From Clostridiales bacterium PH28_bin88 (GTDB lineage: Bacteria > Bacillota > PH28-bin88): a DNA stretch of 64,000 nucleotides. This document shows, one piece after another, positions 15,733-24,356 of the stretch (positions are counted from its first letter, which is position 1; each line of letters starts with the position of its first letter). The notes under the pieces were generated by a model. It worked only from the letters and a program-made list of their open reading frames with translations, did not search any database and was not told the origin of the DNA. The stretch spans positions 1 to 64,000 of the forward strand of contig LAKY01000016.1 in the NCBI GenBank assembly GCA_000987045.1, in the 5' to 3' direction. The translations under genes were made by a program, and so were the position numbers.

Positions 15733-16560
15733 TTACTTCAGGAGCATCAGCACGGCTGCCATCCTACCGGTGACGCCCCCCTCCGCCCGGTGGGAGAAAA
15801 AGAGGTCGGTCCTGCAGGAAGTGCAAAGTTCGCTGACGGTGATATGCTCCCTGGTTACCCCTGCTTCCTGTAAAGAGCGGGCGTTGGCCTCCCAAAGGTT
15901 TAGCCGCCACCTGCCGTTTGGCCTGGGCAGCAACAGTTCTTCCCCAAAAGAAATTCTCTCCCGCAAAGGGCCCGCCACCGCCTGATCCACCTCATAGCAG
16001 CAGGGCCCAATGGAGGGGCCCACCGCGGCCAAGCACCGGGCCGGATCGGTTCCAAACAACCGGGACATCTGCTCTAGTGTCTTGCGACCCACTTCGAGGA
16101 CCGTGCCCTTCCAGCCGGCATGGGCTACTCCAATGGCCCTGTTAACCGGATCCAATAAAAAGACCGGGACACAATCAGCGTAATAGGTGGTGAGGGGGAT
16201 ACCCGGGGAATCAGTAACCATGGCGTCAGTGCCCGGCAGGACCGTTTCCCAGTCAGCAGCCCCCCGGCCCTTGTGCCGGTCACTGACCTGTGCTACCTGC
16301 TCCCCATGCACCTGGTGGCCGGCCACGATGGCCAGCGGGTCAATCCCCAGGCCGGAAAAAAAGCTTGACCGGTTGGCCCGTACATTATCGGGTCGATCTC
16401 CCACATGAAACGCCAGGTTCAGGGAATCGTACGGAGCGGGGCTGACGCCCCCAAGGCGGGTCGAAAATGCACACACCACCGGACCCTGTTGTTCAAAGAC
16501 CGGGATGGAAAGATAATGTAACTCACCTTTGCCCCGGCGCAACACGAATCCATTGCTCAT
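15733..16560 (-). CDS. pgeF: peptidoglycan editing factor PgeF
   Basis: Copper/zinc laccase-like fold enzyme (YlmD/YfiH) reported to remove misplaced residues from cell-wall precursors, and also linked to purine-nucleoside cleavage. Key residues are seen in GHQVHG near residue 75, ADCVPVFLLDP near 120, VAHAGWKGT near 137 and GPSIGPCCYEV near 170. About 275 residues, normal. The ATG at 16560 follows AAGAAGG; a GTG at 16572 lies inside that site. First gene of the minus-strand ylm block. Confidence 0.93.
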   Translation of the reverse strand: MSNGFVLRRGKGELHYLSIPVFEQQGPVVCAFSTRLGGVSPAPYDSLNLAFHVGDRPDNVRANRSSFFSGLGIDPLAIVAGHQVHGEQVAQVSDRHKGRGAADWETVLPGTDAMVTDSPGIPLTTYYADCVPVFLLDPVNRAIGVAHAGWKGTVLEVGRKTLEQMSRLFGTDPARCLAAVGPSIGPCCYEVDQAVAGPLRERISFGEELLLPRPNGRWRLNLWEANARSLQEAGVTREHITVSELCTSCRTDLFFSHRAEGGVTGRMAAVLMLLK

Positions 16561-16588
16561 GTCCGTACTCACCTTCTTGACATAATTA

Positions 16589-16617
16589 TTGCAACGCGCT
16601 CTCCGATGAATTATAAT
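16589..16617 (+). promoter_or_regulatory. sigma-A promoter for the sensor kinase operon
   Basis: TTGCAA (16589-16594), 17 bases, TATAAT (16612-16617). It is in the divergent gap between pgeF and the kinase gene. About 130 bases of untranslated leader would follow, containing a CCGCTTTACTGGGCGG hairpin. Confidence 0.6.
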
Positions 16618-16756
16618 TTAATTAAAGCCCGAACCCCGCAGTTACTGTGCGCTATACCGCTTTACTGGGCGGTTTGCAGTCGAGGGTCACAGGCCACCGG
16701 TAAGACAAGGTCGATCCCCGGGCGGACTTAACCCTTACCGCGATGAGGTGACTGCG

Positions 16757-18178
16757 TTGCAGGGCTTGTTTTCTTTTTTCAGCCAAAACTTAATTCTGAT
16801 GGAATTCAGCGTAGGCCTCGTCTTCATCATGATGGGGCTGATTATCGCACTCCAGTACTTGCAGTACCGCCGTTTGAGCGAACTGCAGATCATCCGCTAT
16901 CTCTGGCTGCTTTCCCTCTACGGATTACTGAACGGGTTCGCCAAGTGGGCTCAACTCTTTATCCCTTTGCAGTCCCAGTACCTTTCCCCAGCCGTAGTGA
17001 ACGGCTTACAGGCCCTCCAGGTCCTACTGCACGCCATCGGCTTCGCTTGTCTTTACCTGTTCGGTGCGGAACTCATTATTGACACCTTCGGCAAGTTTCG
17101 CACCCTTCGCTGGTCATCCCTGTTCCTCTTCCTGCTCTGGGTGAGCATCATGGGTTTAGCTTATGCCGGTCAGATTTATGACTTTCAGGCATGGGTGCAA
17201 GTAGGGCTTGTGTGGGGACAATTTCTCTTGAGCCTTCCCGGTTCCATCCTGGTATCCCTAGCCCTTACCACCCAGGCCCGCGACTTTCAACGGGGTTATC
17301 CCAGGACTTTAGTACGGTGCATCTACGGCGCGGTGGCCGCTTTTTCCCTCTCCGCATTGACAGTCCCCATACCGCCTTTATTTTTTTCCCGGGCTCCTTT
17401 TCAACCTCTGTTTTGGCCGGATGACAGCCTGGCCGTCGCTCTAACCCGGATGGTCAGCGGGCTGGGTATTACCTATTTCCTCACGTGCGTGATGCAGGTC
17501 TTTTCCCTGGAAAACACCAGGCGCCTGGAGGAAGCCCGCCGGGTTCAACTCTTGCTGGGAGAACGGGTCCGCATTAGCCGTGACCTGCACGACGGGGTCA
17601 TCCAGTCACTATACGGTATCGGTCTTAGCCTGGAGGCTGCCGCCAACTTGATTCCCGGCACCCCTGAAGAAGCCCGGAGGCAAATCGATCACCTGGTGCG
17701 GCGTCTGGATGAAACTATCAATAATATTCGTTATTATATCATGGATCTCACCGTACCGGAACTGACCGAAAACAATTTTGTCAATCAAGTGGGCCGGCTG
17801 GTAGATGATTTTCGTACGGGCAGCACCATCCCAATCCTGTATCAACACAGTGTGGAAGAAGGGGTACAAGTTCCCCCGCCAGTCAGGAGCCACCTTTACA
17901 GTATTCTCCGGGAGGCACTCTCCAATGCCCTTAAACACGCTAACGCCGGACAAATACAAGTGAGCCTCTTGATCGGTTCCGAAAAGGTGGATCTGATCGT
18001 GCGGGATGATGGGATAGGGATCAGTTGCCCATCTCACGCGCCCCCGTTTTCTTCCGGTAATGGCTACGGGCTCGCCAATACTTACCAAAGGGTTGCTTCC
18101 ATGCAGGGCACCATGAATATCCGTAATAATCCCGACAGCGGGGTTAGCGTCCACGTAAGCATTCCTTTAGCGAGGTGA
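16757..18178 (+). CDS. NarL-type sensor histidine kinase
   Basis: Two-component kinase. The N-terminal ~250 residues hold about seven hydrophobic helices with short loops, so it probably senses something in or at the membrane. The HisKA_3 domain follows, with the phospho-accepting histidine at about residue 278 in SRDLHDGVIQSLYGIGL. The ATPase domain has SLREALSNALKHANA-type N box (REALSNALKHA near 380) and RDDGIGISCP (G1). Start TTG at 16757 is well spaced from GAGGTG; a GTG at 16748 overlaps that site. The response regulator starts 6 bases after its stop. Confidence 0.9.
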   Translation: MQGLFSFFSQNLILMEFSVGLVFIMMGLIIALQYLQYRRLSELQIIRYLWLLSLYGLLNGFAKWAQLFIPLQSQYLSPAVVNGLQALQVLLHAIGFACLYLFGAELIIDTFGKFRTLRWSSLFLFLLWVSIMGLAYAGQIYDFQAWVQVGLVWGQFLLSLPGSILVSLALTTQARDFQRGYPRTLVRCIYGAVAAFSLSALTVPIPPLFFSRAPFQPLFWPDDSLAVALTRMVSGLGITYFLTCVMQVFSLENTRRLEEARRVQLLLGERVRISRDLHDGVIQSLYGIGLSLEAAANLIPGTPEEARRQIDHLVRRLDETINNIRYYIMDLTVPELTENNFVNQVGRLVDDFRTGSTIPILYQHSVEEGVQVPPPVRSHLYSILREALSNALKHANAGQIQVSLLIGSEKVDLIVRDDGIGISCPSHAPPFSSGNGYGLANTYQRVASMQGTMNIRNNPDSGVSVHVSIPLAR

Positions 18179-18184
18179 ACAATA

Positions 18185-18835
18185 ATGTCGACAATCCGTA
18201 TCTTACTGGTGGATGACCATGAGGTAGTCCGGTTAGGGTTAAAGTCTCTGCTCGCCCAGTACCCCCATTTCGAGGTTGTAGGGGAGGCGGATTCCGTGGC
18301 CTCGGCCATTCGCCTTGCGGCCCAAACCTCCCCTGATGTGGTTGTCCTCGATGTCCGTTTAATGGACGGCAGCGGGATTGAGGCCTGCCGGGAAATCCGC
18401 TCCAAAAACCCCCAAACGAAAGTCTTAATGCTTACTTCGTACAGCGACGAGGAAGCGTTACTGGGAGCTGTGCTGGCCGGGGCTCAGGGCTATGTATTGA
18501 AAAAAATCTGGAGTAAGGACCTCATTAACGCCATCGAGGGGATTGTCAAAGGTAGGACCCTGATCGATCCAGCACTGGTTAACAAGGTGCTGGTGAGGGC
18601 AGAGGATAACGAATACTCGATCCCACCGGAGTTGGAACAGTTAACCAGCCAAGAAAAAAAGGTCCTGTCCCTCATTGCGGAGGCCAAGACCAATCAAGAA
18701 ATAGCCGATACCTTGTTCATCAGTGAAAAAACCGTTAGAAACTATGTCAGCAACATATTCCGGAAACTGAACTTTGCCCACCGGGCGCAAGCCGTGGTTT
18801 ACGTTAACAAACTAAAGAATATAGCTAGAGAATAG
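18185..18835 (+). CDS. NarL/FixJ-family response regulator
   Basis: DNA-binding partner of the kinase just upstream. The receiver domain covers residues 3-120 with acidic pocket D10-D11, phospho-acceptor D56 (VVLDVRLMDG), a conserved TS pair near 85 and the lysine in YVLKK near 106. A LuxR-type helix-turn-helix occupies about residues 150-210 (LTSQEKKVLSLIAEAKTNQEIADTLFISEKTVRNYVSNI, quoted by position only beyond its first part). Start ATG at 18185 has GAGGTGA. Its 3' end overlaps a convergent small gene by 11 bases. Confidence 0.93.
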   Translation: MSTIRILLVDDHEVVRLGLKSLLAQYPHFEVVGEADSVASAIRLAAQTSPDVVVLDVRLMDGSGIEACREIRSKNPQTKVLMLTSYSDEEALLGAVLAGAQGYVLKKIWSKDLINAIEGIVKGRTLIDPALVNKVLVRAEDNEYSIPPELEQLTSQEKKVLSLIAEAKTNQEIADTLFISEKTVRNYVSNIFRKLNFAHRAQAVVYVNKLKNIARE

Positions 18836-18983
18836 CAGGGCCGCTGAGGACGGCTACTGTAAGCGCGCCGCAGAGCAAGCCGTAGATGAGAGAGGCTACG
18901 GTAACGGTCACATACCCCGTCCTCTCCACGCCAAACCTTTCCGCGGCTCCCGCCATGCCGAGCATCATCAGCATTACGTCCAC
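18825..18983 (-). CDS. small hydrophobic protein (52 residues)
   Basis: Found by direct reading. A GTG at 18983 follows a near-perfect AAAGGAGGTG by about 6 bases and opens a 52-residue frame. It has a start rich in methionine and alanine (DVMLMMLGMAGAAERFG), then one clear membrane helix (YVTVTVASLIYGLLCGALTVAV). The last 11 bases overlap the end of the response-regulator gene on the other strand. A competing 63-residue frame from the neighbouring GTG is arginine-rich and unlike a protein. Function unknown. Confidence 0.6.
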   Translation of the reverse strand: MDVMLMMLGMAGAAERFGVERTGYVTVTVASLIYGLLCGALTVAVLSGPAIL

Positions 18984-19222
18984 CCGTCACACCTCCTTTG
19001 GTCTCGTGGACTCTAGCGTTGTGGAGGACTAAAGCCTCCGGCTCTGCCCTGTTTCAGGCTTTGGCCTTTGACTCTGTCTCCAGGTTTGGCCTTAAGGCGG
19101 CTCCACCTCTCAGGCTATCTGTCCCTAGCTATATGCTACCACACCGCTTGGTCCTGGTGAACAGGGCCGGTGTCCTTTCAGTCTGGGACGGGTGTCCCAA
19201 ATTTTCGGAAAAGTGATTTTTT
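18984..19222. other. gene-free stretch rich in short hairpins
   Basis: About 240 bases with no credible gene. It holds a chain of small inverted repeats: GGAGG/CCTCC, GCCTG-AAA-CAGGC, GGCCAAACC..GG..AAAGGCC and GGCCTTAAGGCC-like sequence at 19012-19095, and TGGGAC-GGG-TGTCCCA at 19183-19199. The last is followed by AATTTTC and could end a plus-strand transcript. It may be a small RNA or a decayed repeat; no known class was recognised. Confidence 0.35.
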
Positions 19223-19681
19223 TCACTCGCGTACCTTAAGCATCGCCTTTACCTCGGCCATAAAGCTTTCCAAATCTTTAAACTGGCGATAAACAGACGC
19301 AAACCGTACGTAAGCCACCTCGTCCACCTGACGAAGCCTGTCCATTACCAGTTCACCTATCGCCTCACTTTTTACCTCTCGCTCCGTGGTGTTCATTAGC
19401 TCCCTTTCGATGTCGTACACCATCTCCTCCAAACGACCAACGGGGATGGGGCGCTTCTCACAGGCCCGGGTCAGGCCACCCAATAACTTCTGGCGGTTAT
19501 AAACTTCCCGTCGCCCATCCTTCTTGACCACCAGTAACGGAAGCATCTCCGCCTTCTCATAAGTGGTGTACCGCCGTGTACATTCCAGGCACTCGCGCCT
19601 GCGGCGGATGCTGTTGCCGTCTTCCGTCGGCCGGGAATCCAGTACTTTCGACCCGGCATGGCCGCAAAAAGGGCAGCGCAA
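19223..19681 (-). CDS. nrdR: transcriptional repressor NrdR
   Basis: Represses ribonucleotide reductase genes in response to ATP/dATP. The N-terminal zinc ribbon has CPFC at residues 3-6 and CLEC at about 31-34, and the ATP-cone domain spans about residues 48-138 ([20 protein letters not shown]). At 152 residues it is full length. It stands alone, with ymxH upstream, as often near the sporulation sigma genes in this group. Confidence 0.96.
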   Translation of the reverse strand: MRCPFCGHAGSKVLDSRPTEDGNSIRRRRECLECTRRYTTYEKAEMLPLLVVKKDGRREVYNRQKLLGGLTRACEKRPIPVGRLEEMVYDIERELMNTTEREVKSEAIGELVMDRLRQVDEVAYVRFASVYRQFKDLESFMAEVKAMLKVRE

Positions 19682-19766
19682 AATAATCCCTCCGGTGGCT
19701 CAAGATGTTGTGATGAGGTAATTATAGGATACTACTGATAGGGTGTCAATGCAGTTGCCCGGCTCT

Positions 19767-20027
19767 CTAAGGCGAGTGATTCACATCGGTAAACCCCTGC
19801 ACTTCCACCAGGATGACATCCACTCCGATGGTACGGATCTTTTCCCAAGGAATAACGATATCATCATTGCGGCCAAACAGCGCCATCACGCGACCCGCGC
19901 CCGGAAGGATTAATGCCTTCACCCGGCCTGCCTCCAGGTCCAATTCAATGTCCTTGATAACCCCGAGCCGGCGGCCGTCTACAATATTTACAACGTCACG
20001 CAGCCGGAGGTCGGAGATTTTGATCAT
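19767..20027 (-). CDS. ymxH: YlmC/YmxH-family sporulation-associated protein
   Basis: A PRC-barrel protein of about 86 residues: ISDLRLRDVVNIVDGRRLG at the N-terminus, then DIELDLEAGRVKALILPG and IVIPWEKIRTIGVDVILVE. This matches the YlmC/YmxH group found only in endospore formers; the role is not known. Start ATG at 20027 has GGGGGTGG upstream; the longer frame to 20123 enters a terminator and is rejected. Confidence 0.88.
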   Translation of the reverse strand: MIKISDLRLRDVVNIVDGRRLGVIKDIELDLEAGRVKALILPGAGRVMALFGRNDDIVIPWEKIRTIGVDVILVEVQGFTDVNHSP

Positions 20028-20120
20028 CAATTCCACCCCCTTGACGAGTTGCATTACGAGCGTTAATACTTTCTTGATTGCTTTATAGTAGTATATGAAC
20101 GTCCAAGAAGGCATTTGACA

Positions 20121-20152
20121 CAAAAAAAGACCAAGCCCTGGTCTTATTTTTT
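20121..20152 (-). terminator. terminator after spoIIR and repeat copy 2
   Basis: On the minus strand AAGACCA-GGGCT-TGGTCTT is followed by TTTTT. The A/T runs on both sides may allow two-way function. It ends the transcript that enters from spoIIR through the 245-bp repeat. Confidence 0.75.
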
Positions 20153-20197
20153 ATGAACCTCAATATGCATCAATTATCCAAAAAGTATAATTTCATG

Positions 20198-20452
20198 AAA
20201 AAAATCGGTTGGCTTGCGCTCGGGTTTCCTTCCGGCGCGTGTCTCCGGTATCTCCGTAATGAACCTCGGCGTCTTGGGGCCGCGTTCAAAACTCGGCCTC
20301 CGGCCTCAAACATTGAACGCGGCTATTCCTCAGCCGCCTGCGGTTCTTGAACTATCTCCGCCAATTGCGCCTTCCGGAAATCCCGAGCCGCCGCCTGCCA
20401 CTAGCTTCCATTTTTATTATCTGATGGTGCCGCAGTTTGCGGCATGAAAGTC
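20198..20452 (+). repeat. structured ~245-bp repeat, copy 2
   Basis: Close to copy 1 over its whole length. The central stem is GCCGCGTTCAA (20279-20289) with TTGAACGCGGC (20313-20323), fully paired, around a GGCC-TCC-GGCC loop. Its left end extends into AAAAAAATCGGTT, which copy 3 also has, so the element probably includes a run of Ts on the minus strand. One base is missing at the GCCACTAGC position compared with copy 1. Confidence 0.87.
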
Positions 20453-20472
20453 TAAAGGTTAAAAAAGTGGCT

Positions 20473-21126
20473 TCAGTTGGTAGAACCCTCCGCTATGTGC
20501 CGGCGGTTGCGGCGCCAGACCTCGAGTACCTTGAAACGTAGTTCTACATCGCGTTGTACCTGCCCGCGCTGGGGTTTTCCCTGGGCCATCACAGGCGTAG
20601 AAACCTCTGTCCCTGGAGGATTCCCTGCATACGCCGCGATATCAACAAAACAAAGGGGGGGAAAGAGGACACACCACCAATTTTCTCCACTACCCTCCCC
20701 AATGATCACGCGTACAGCCTGGTAGTTTCCACTGGGGAGGGTAAGTTCTCCGTACGACCGGGTAGGAAACGGAAAGATCCCAAATTCGGCCTTGACCGGG
20801 TAATTTTTGCCTGCTGCAGCCACTTCTGCCGCGCCAATCTCTTCCATCAACGGGAGCGCGTCAAATACCGCAGCCCTGGCATCATCCAGTTTCATCGCGG
20901 ACAAAAATTCTTCTCCCATGGAGGTCAAGATCGCGTCACGGACCCGTCTTTTGATCTGCTGGTCCTCTGGGGTGTCACTGTTGGCAAGCACATGAAAACG
21001 GATCAGGTTGTCTGAATTATATGCTGGTTGGGCGTCCATCAACCCAACCCGCCCCCAGGCAGCTAGGCTGGCCAGCAAACCAAGGGTCATAACCACCGCC
21101 AGTGCTTTCATTTTGGCATTAGTCAC
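20473..21126 (-). CDS. spoIIR: stage II sporulation protein R
   Basis: Signal protein made in the forespore that triggers SpoIIGA to process pro-sigma-E in the mother cell. A membrane/signal segment covers residues 6-26. The SpoIIR domain follows, with LIRFHVLANSDTPEDQQIKRRVRD near residue 40 as its hallmark (quoted in part) and WWCVLFPPLCFVD near 165. Length 217 residues, normal. GTG start with GAGGTGA upstream. It lies just downstream of sigG, spoIIGA and sigE, its functional partners. Confidence 0.95.
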   Translation of the reverse strand: MTNAKMKALAVVMTLGLLASLAAWGRVGLMDAQPAYNSDNLIRFHVLANSDTPEDQQIKRRVRDAILTSMGEEFLSAMKLDDARAAVFDALPLMEEIGAAEVAAAGKNYPVKAEFGIFPFPTRSYGELTLPSGNYQAVRVIIGEGSGENWWCVLFPPLCFVDIAAYAGNPPGTEVSTPVMAQGKPQRGQVQRDVELRFKVLEVWRRNRRHIAEGSTN

Positions 21127-21250
21127 AGAACTCGTTCACCTCGACAATCTGATTATCCAAAGCATCTCTCTATCTTGGATACATCACTTTACATCGTCCT
21201 GCTACCACTTGTTCTCCCGTTGACTGACGGCTGATTTCTGACGACCGGCC

Positions 21251-22024
21251 TTACATGTGCTTGCGCATGTGGTTCAAAGCCGCCTTCTCCAGTCGTGATA
21301 CCTGAGCCTGAGAAATTCCGATCTCCTCGGCTACTTCCATCTGAGTCTTCCCCTCAAAAAATCGTAGTGAGAGGATCATCTTTTCCCTGTCGCTGAGTTT
21401 ACTTAACGCCTCGCGAACCGCAATGCCTTCCAGCCAGTTGGCATCAGAATTTTTTTCGTCCCCGATTTGGTCCATCACAAAGATGGGATCACCGCCATCA
21501 TGGTAGATCGGCTCAAACAAGGAAATGGGTTCCTGGATGGCATCCAGGGCGAAGATAATCTCCTCCCGGGGGAGTTTCAATTCATTGGCGATCTCCGTAA
21601 TGGACGGTTCCCGGGAGTGCCTGTTCACCAAGGTATCCCGGACCTGCAGCGCCTTGTACGCGATATCCCGCAGGGACCTGCTAACCCGGATGGGGTTATT
21701 ATCCCTTAAGTACCTGCGGATTTCCCCAATGATCATTGGTACGGCGTAGGTGGAAAACTTCACGTTCTGGCCCAGGTCGAAATTATCGATGGCTTTCATC
21801 AACCCGATACACCCAACCTGGAACAGGTCATCCACATATTCACCTCTGTTGGTAAACCTCTGGATAACACTCAGGACCAACCGCAGGTTACCGCTGATTA
21901 ACTTCTCTCTGGCAGTGGAGTCGCCACCCTGCATGGCCACAAACAGCCTGCGCATCTCTTCATTGCTTAAGACCGGCAGCTTGGAGGTATTCACACCGCA
22001 GATCTCCACTTTGTTGACCATCAT
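21251..22024 (-). CDS. sigG: RNA polymerase sporulation sigma factor G
   Basis: Late forespore sigma factor. Region 2 has NLRLVLSVIQRFTNRGEYVDDLFQVGCIGLMKAID (starting near residue 47) and FSTYAVPMIIGEIRRYLRD; region 4 near the C-terminus has MEVAEEIGISQAQVSRLEK. The N-terminal KVEICGVNTSKLPVL is a strong sigma-G mark. 257 residues, full length. Preceded by GGGAGGGG. It follows sigE, separated by a terminator and repeat copy C. Confidence 0.96.
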   Translation of the reverse strand: MMVNKVEICGVNTSKLPVLSNEEMRRLFVAMQGGDSTAREKLISGNLRLVLSVIQRFTNRGEYVDDLFQVGCIGLMKAIDNFDLGQNVKFSTYAVPMIIGEIRRYLRDNNPIRVSRSLRDIAYKALQVRDTLVNRHSREPSITEIANELKLPREEIIFALDAIQEPISLFEPIYHDGGDPIFVMDQIGDEKNSDANWLEGIAVREALSKLSDREKMILSLRFFEGKTQMEVAEEIGISQAQVSRLEKAALNHMRKHM

Positions 22025-22091
22025 GCGAACCCCTCCCTTGTTGGCTTGGCATCATTCAAGATTATTACCACCGCAAGGTAACATTATACTC

Positions 22092-22270
22092 TAAAGAAAA
22101 CTTGGCTTTCGTCAAGCCTTTGGCGCAGGTAAAGAAAACTTGACTTGTGCCGAGCGTAAGCGACGGCAGAAGTCAAAGTTGCACTTATGCCGCCACAAAG
22201 GAATACCCAATTTCTAGGTGCGGAAGCCTTAGTTGCACTTGCCACAGAAAGTTATACTTTCTGCTGGTAC
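22092..22270 (+). repeat. modular palindromic element, copy C (nested)
   Basis: A 179-bp composite. An outer unit (TAAAGAAAACTTGGC... and ...GGAAGCCTTAG...CAGAAAGT/ACTTTCTG) is split after GGCGCAGG by an inner unit that starts again with TAAAGAAAACTTGAC and ends near CAATTTCTAGGTG. The inner unit shares its ATACCCAATTTCT stretch with copy D. The outer end abuts the A-run that is the T-run of the sigE terminator. Confidence 0.85.
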
Positions 22271-22299
22271 AAAAAAATGTGACCCATTCAGGTCACATT
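22271..22299 (-). terminator. rho-independent terminator of sigE
   Basis: On the minus strand TGTGACC-TGAATG-GGTCACA is followed by TTTTTTT. It begins about 20 bases past the sigE stop. Confidence 0.88.
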
Positions 22300-22319
22300 C
22301 TTTCATGGTTTAGCGGTTC

Positions 22320-23048
22320 CTATTCCATCCTGTTGATCTCTTTCCGCAGGCGCTTAATGATGCGCTTTTCCAACCTGGAAATGTATGACTGGGAAATACC
22401 CAACAGGTCAGCCACCTCTTTTTGTGTCTTTTCCTCCCCATCCACCAGCCCAAAACGGCACTCCATGATCTTCTTTTCCCGTGGGGAGAGTTTTTTCATG
22501 GCCGCGTACAAAAGCTTGCGGTCCACCTCTTCTTCTATACATTTATAGATAATGTCGTTTTCCGTCCCGAGGACATCTGACAGTAACAACTCATTACCGT
22601 CCCAATCGATGTTGAGCGGCTCGTCAAAAGACACTTCCACCCGGGTCTTGTTGCTGCGCCGGAGATGCATCAGGATCTCGTTTTCGATGCAACGGGAGGC
22701 ATAGGTGGCCAGCTTAATCTTCTTGGCCGGGTCAAAGGTATTGACCGCTTTGATCAGTCCAATGGTCCCGATGGAGACCAGGTCTTCAATACCCACCCCG
22801 GTATTTTCAAACTTCCGGGCAATGTACACCACCAGCCGGAGATTTCGTTCGATAAGAACGCTTTTTACCGCCATATCACCCTCTTCCAACCGGGCTAACA
22901 GCAACATTTCCTCATCGTTAGTCAGCGGGGGTGGAAGGGCCTCACTGCTTCCTACGTAAAAAATCTCCCCGTACAAGCCCAACTTTTGTAACCAGCGGAT
23001 GAATAACAGCCGCACCGCCCACTTACGCTTAAGCCACCAGTAACTCAA
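22320..23048 (-). CDS. sigE: RNA polymerase sporulation sigma factor E
   Basis: Mother-cell sigma factor made as an inactive pro-protein. The first ~30 residues are a hydrophobic/basic pro-sequence ending near [15 protein letters not shown], which SpoIIGA removes. Region 2 has [34 protein letters not shown] and region 4 has [21 protein letters not shown] (both by first residues). 242 residues, full length. It follows spoIIGA directly, the standard two-gene operon. Confidence 0.96.
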   Translation of the reverse strand: MSYWWLKRKWAVRLLFIRWLQKLGLYGEIFYVGSSEALPPPLTNDEEMLLLARLEEGDMAVKSVLIERNLRLVVYIARKFENTGVGIEDLVSIGTIGLIKAVNTFDPAKKIKLATYASRCIENEILMHLRRSNKTRVEVSFDEPLNIDWDGNELLLSDVLGTENDIIYKCIEEEVDRKLLYAAMKKLSPREKKIMECRFGLVDGEEKTQKEVADLLGISQSYISRLEKRIIKRLRKEINRME

Positions 23049-23091
23049 TTCCCTACCCCCTCACGTCGGCGATAAAAAAAACATGGCCTTC

Positions 23092-24024
23092 TTAAATTCC
23101 AATGGTGGTTTGCAAGATGTCGGGGTGCAATAACGCGCGGTATCCACCATCCTGTGAGAGCCTTTTGTGGTAAACCCCAACCACCACATCTCTTACCCGT
23201 ACCGGTTTATCCTCAGTAACGACAATGATCTCGTCCGGTCGCAACCCTAAAAGCATGCCCTTGTTGCGACCGATAGAGGTGAAAGGAATCATTCGCACTC
23301 TCGCTGCCCAGGGTGAACCTGCCAGTTTGGTAACCACCTGCTGCAAATCAGGCTCTCCGTTCCGTTCAAAAATGCTTTGAAGCTCCTGAGGTAAAAGAGA
23401 CTTCAGGAGGCTGTATTCGACTATCATCACCGGCCGCTTGCTCAGGGGGTCTCTTAGTTGGTTCCCGGTATCGATAAGGGCCTCCACCGGGAGGCGGTCA
23501 TTACCGAAGCAAATGATCACTGGTACTCGAAGGATACTGCGAAAGAAATTTTTTTTGATAACCGCCGCACCCCACCTGCCAACTATCAACGCCGCCGAAA
23601 CAGCAGCCAGCAGCCAGGTGTAACGTACGTTTGAGAGAAAGACCACCAGGCTGTTCATGGCGGTATACGCTTCCGGCGAGCCATTGGCAAAGTAAATGGC
23701 TCCCAGCATCGCACCCCCGGTTACAAAAGTCACCAGGTAAAAGTATCCTACCGCCTGGAGCAGGCCGCGTAAAGGGAGGCGGCCGTAAGCCAGGACAACC
23801 ATCACCAGAGAAAACAGAAAGCGCGCAAAGACGGAATATAGAACACTGTTTTCCAAAGCCAGTAAGGCCAAAGAATATACCGCTCCGGCGGTAGCAGAAA
23901 CCAGGAGGCGCAGGAAATTCGTTTTTAATTGACCAAACCTGGCAGCTGCCCAAAGGATCAAGTAGTCCATTACAAGATTAATAAAAAAGACCACGTCCAC
24001 GTACACCACAAAGTCCTGCTGCAT
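23092..24024 (-). CDS. spoIIGA: sigma-E processing peptidase SpoIIGA
   Basis: Membrane aspartic protease that activates pro-sigma-E. The N-terminal half has five hydrophobic helices up to about residue 150. The protease half holds the active-site motif EALIDTGNQLRDPLS near residue 180; the aspartate in DTGN is the catalytic one. Length 310 residues, normal. Directly upstream of sigE, with a 43-base gap. SpoIIR at 20473 is its activator. Confidence 0.95.
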   Translation of the reverse strand: MQQDFVVYVDVVFFINLVMDYLILWAAARFGQLKTNFLRLLVSATAGAVYSLALLALENSVLYSVFARFLFSLVMVVLAYGRLPLRGLLQAVGYFYLVTFVTGGAMLGAIYFANGSPEAYTAMNSLVVFLSNVRYTWLLAAVSAALIVGRWGAAVIKKNFFRSILRVPVIICFGNDRLPVEALIDTGNQLRDPLSKRPVMIVEYSLLKSLLPQELQSIFERNGEPDLQQVVTKLAGSPWAARVRMIPFTSIGRNKGMLLGLRPDEIIVVTEDKPVRVRDVVVGVYHKRLSQDGGYRALLHPDILQTTIGI

Positions 24025-24110
24025 GGCTCTTCACCTACTACCACAGTTCAACGCTAATTATTACCATTATATGAAGGGGACTCCAGAGACATGACTCCTC
24101 GGACTTTTTA

Positions 24111-24195
24111 TACCAACAGAAAGTGTAACTTTCGTTGGCATAAGGCAACCAAGGCTTCCGCACCCAGAAATTGGGTATTGGCCAAGTCTTCTTTA
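24111..24195 (-). repeat. modular palindromic element, copy D
   Basis: An 85-bp unit in reverse orientation between spoIIGA and a small membrane gene. It carries the terminal CAACGAAAGT/ACTTTCTG-type hairpin, weakened by base loss, and TAAAGAAGAC at the other end. Its middle (AATACCCAATTTCTGGGTGCGG) replaces the usual CTTGGC/GCCAAG module and matches the inner unit of copy C. It is bordered by a T-run at 24105-24109. Confidence 0.82.
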
Positions 24196-24356
24196 TTATA
24201 CTACAGTCGTCTGGTAAAAACTGTCACTATCTGCCGGGACAAAGAACACTATATGTCGCTTTTTCCCTTAAAACGGATTAAGAGTGGCATTACTGCCACC
24301 CCGATCGTGATGGGCCCAAGCACGAGGCTGAAGCCCTCATTTCGTTGTCCCACAGA

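Noticed and set aside
18998-19216. A 72-residue plus-strand frame after the response regulator
   Set aside because: Unusual composition, no good ribosome site, and the DNA is full of hairpins.
18984-19222. Cyclic-di-GMP riboswitch
   Set aside because: A short AAAGCCTCCGGC stretch resembles part of the consensus, but the rest of the fold and a suitable downstream gene are missing.
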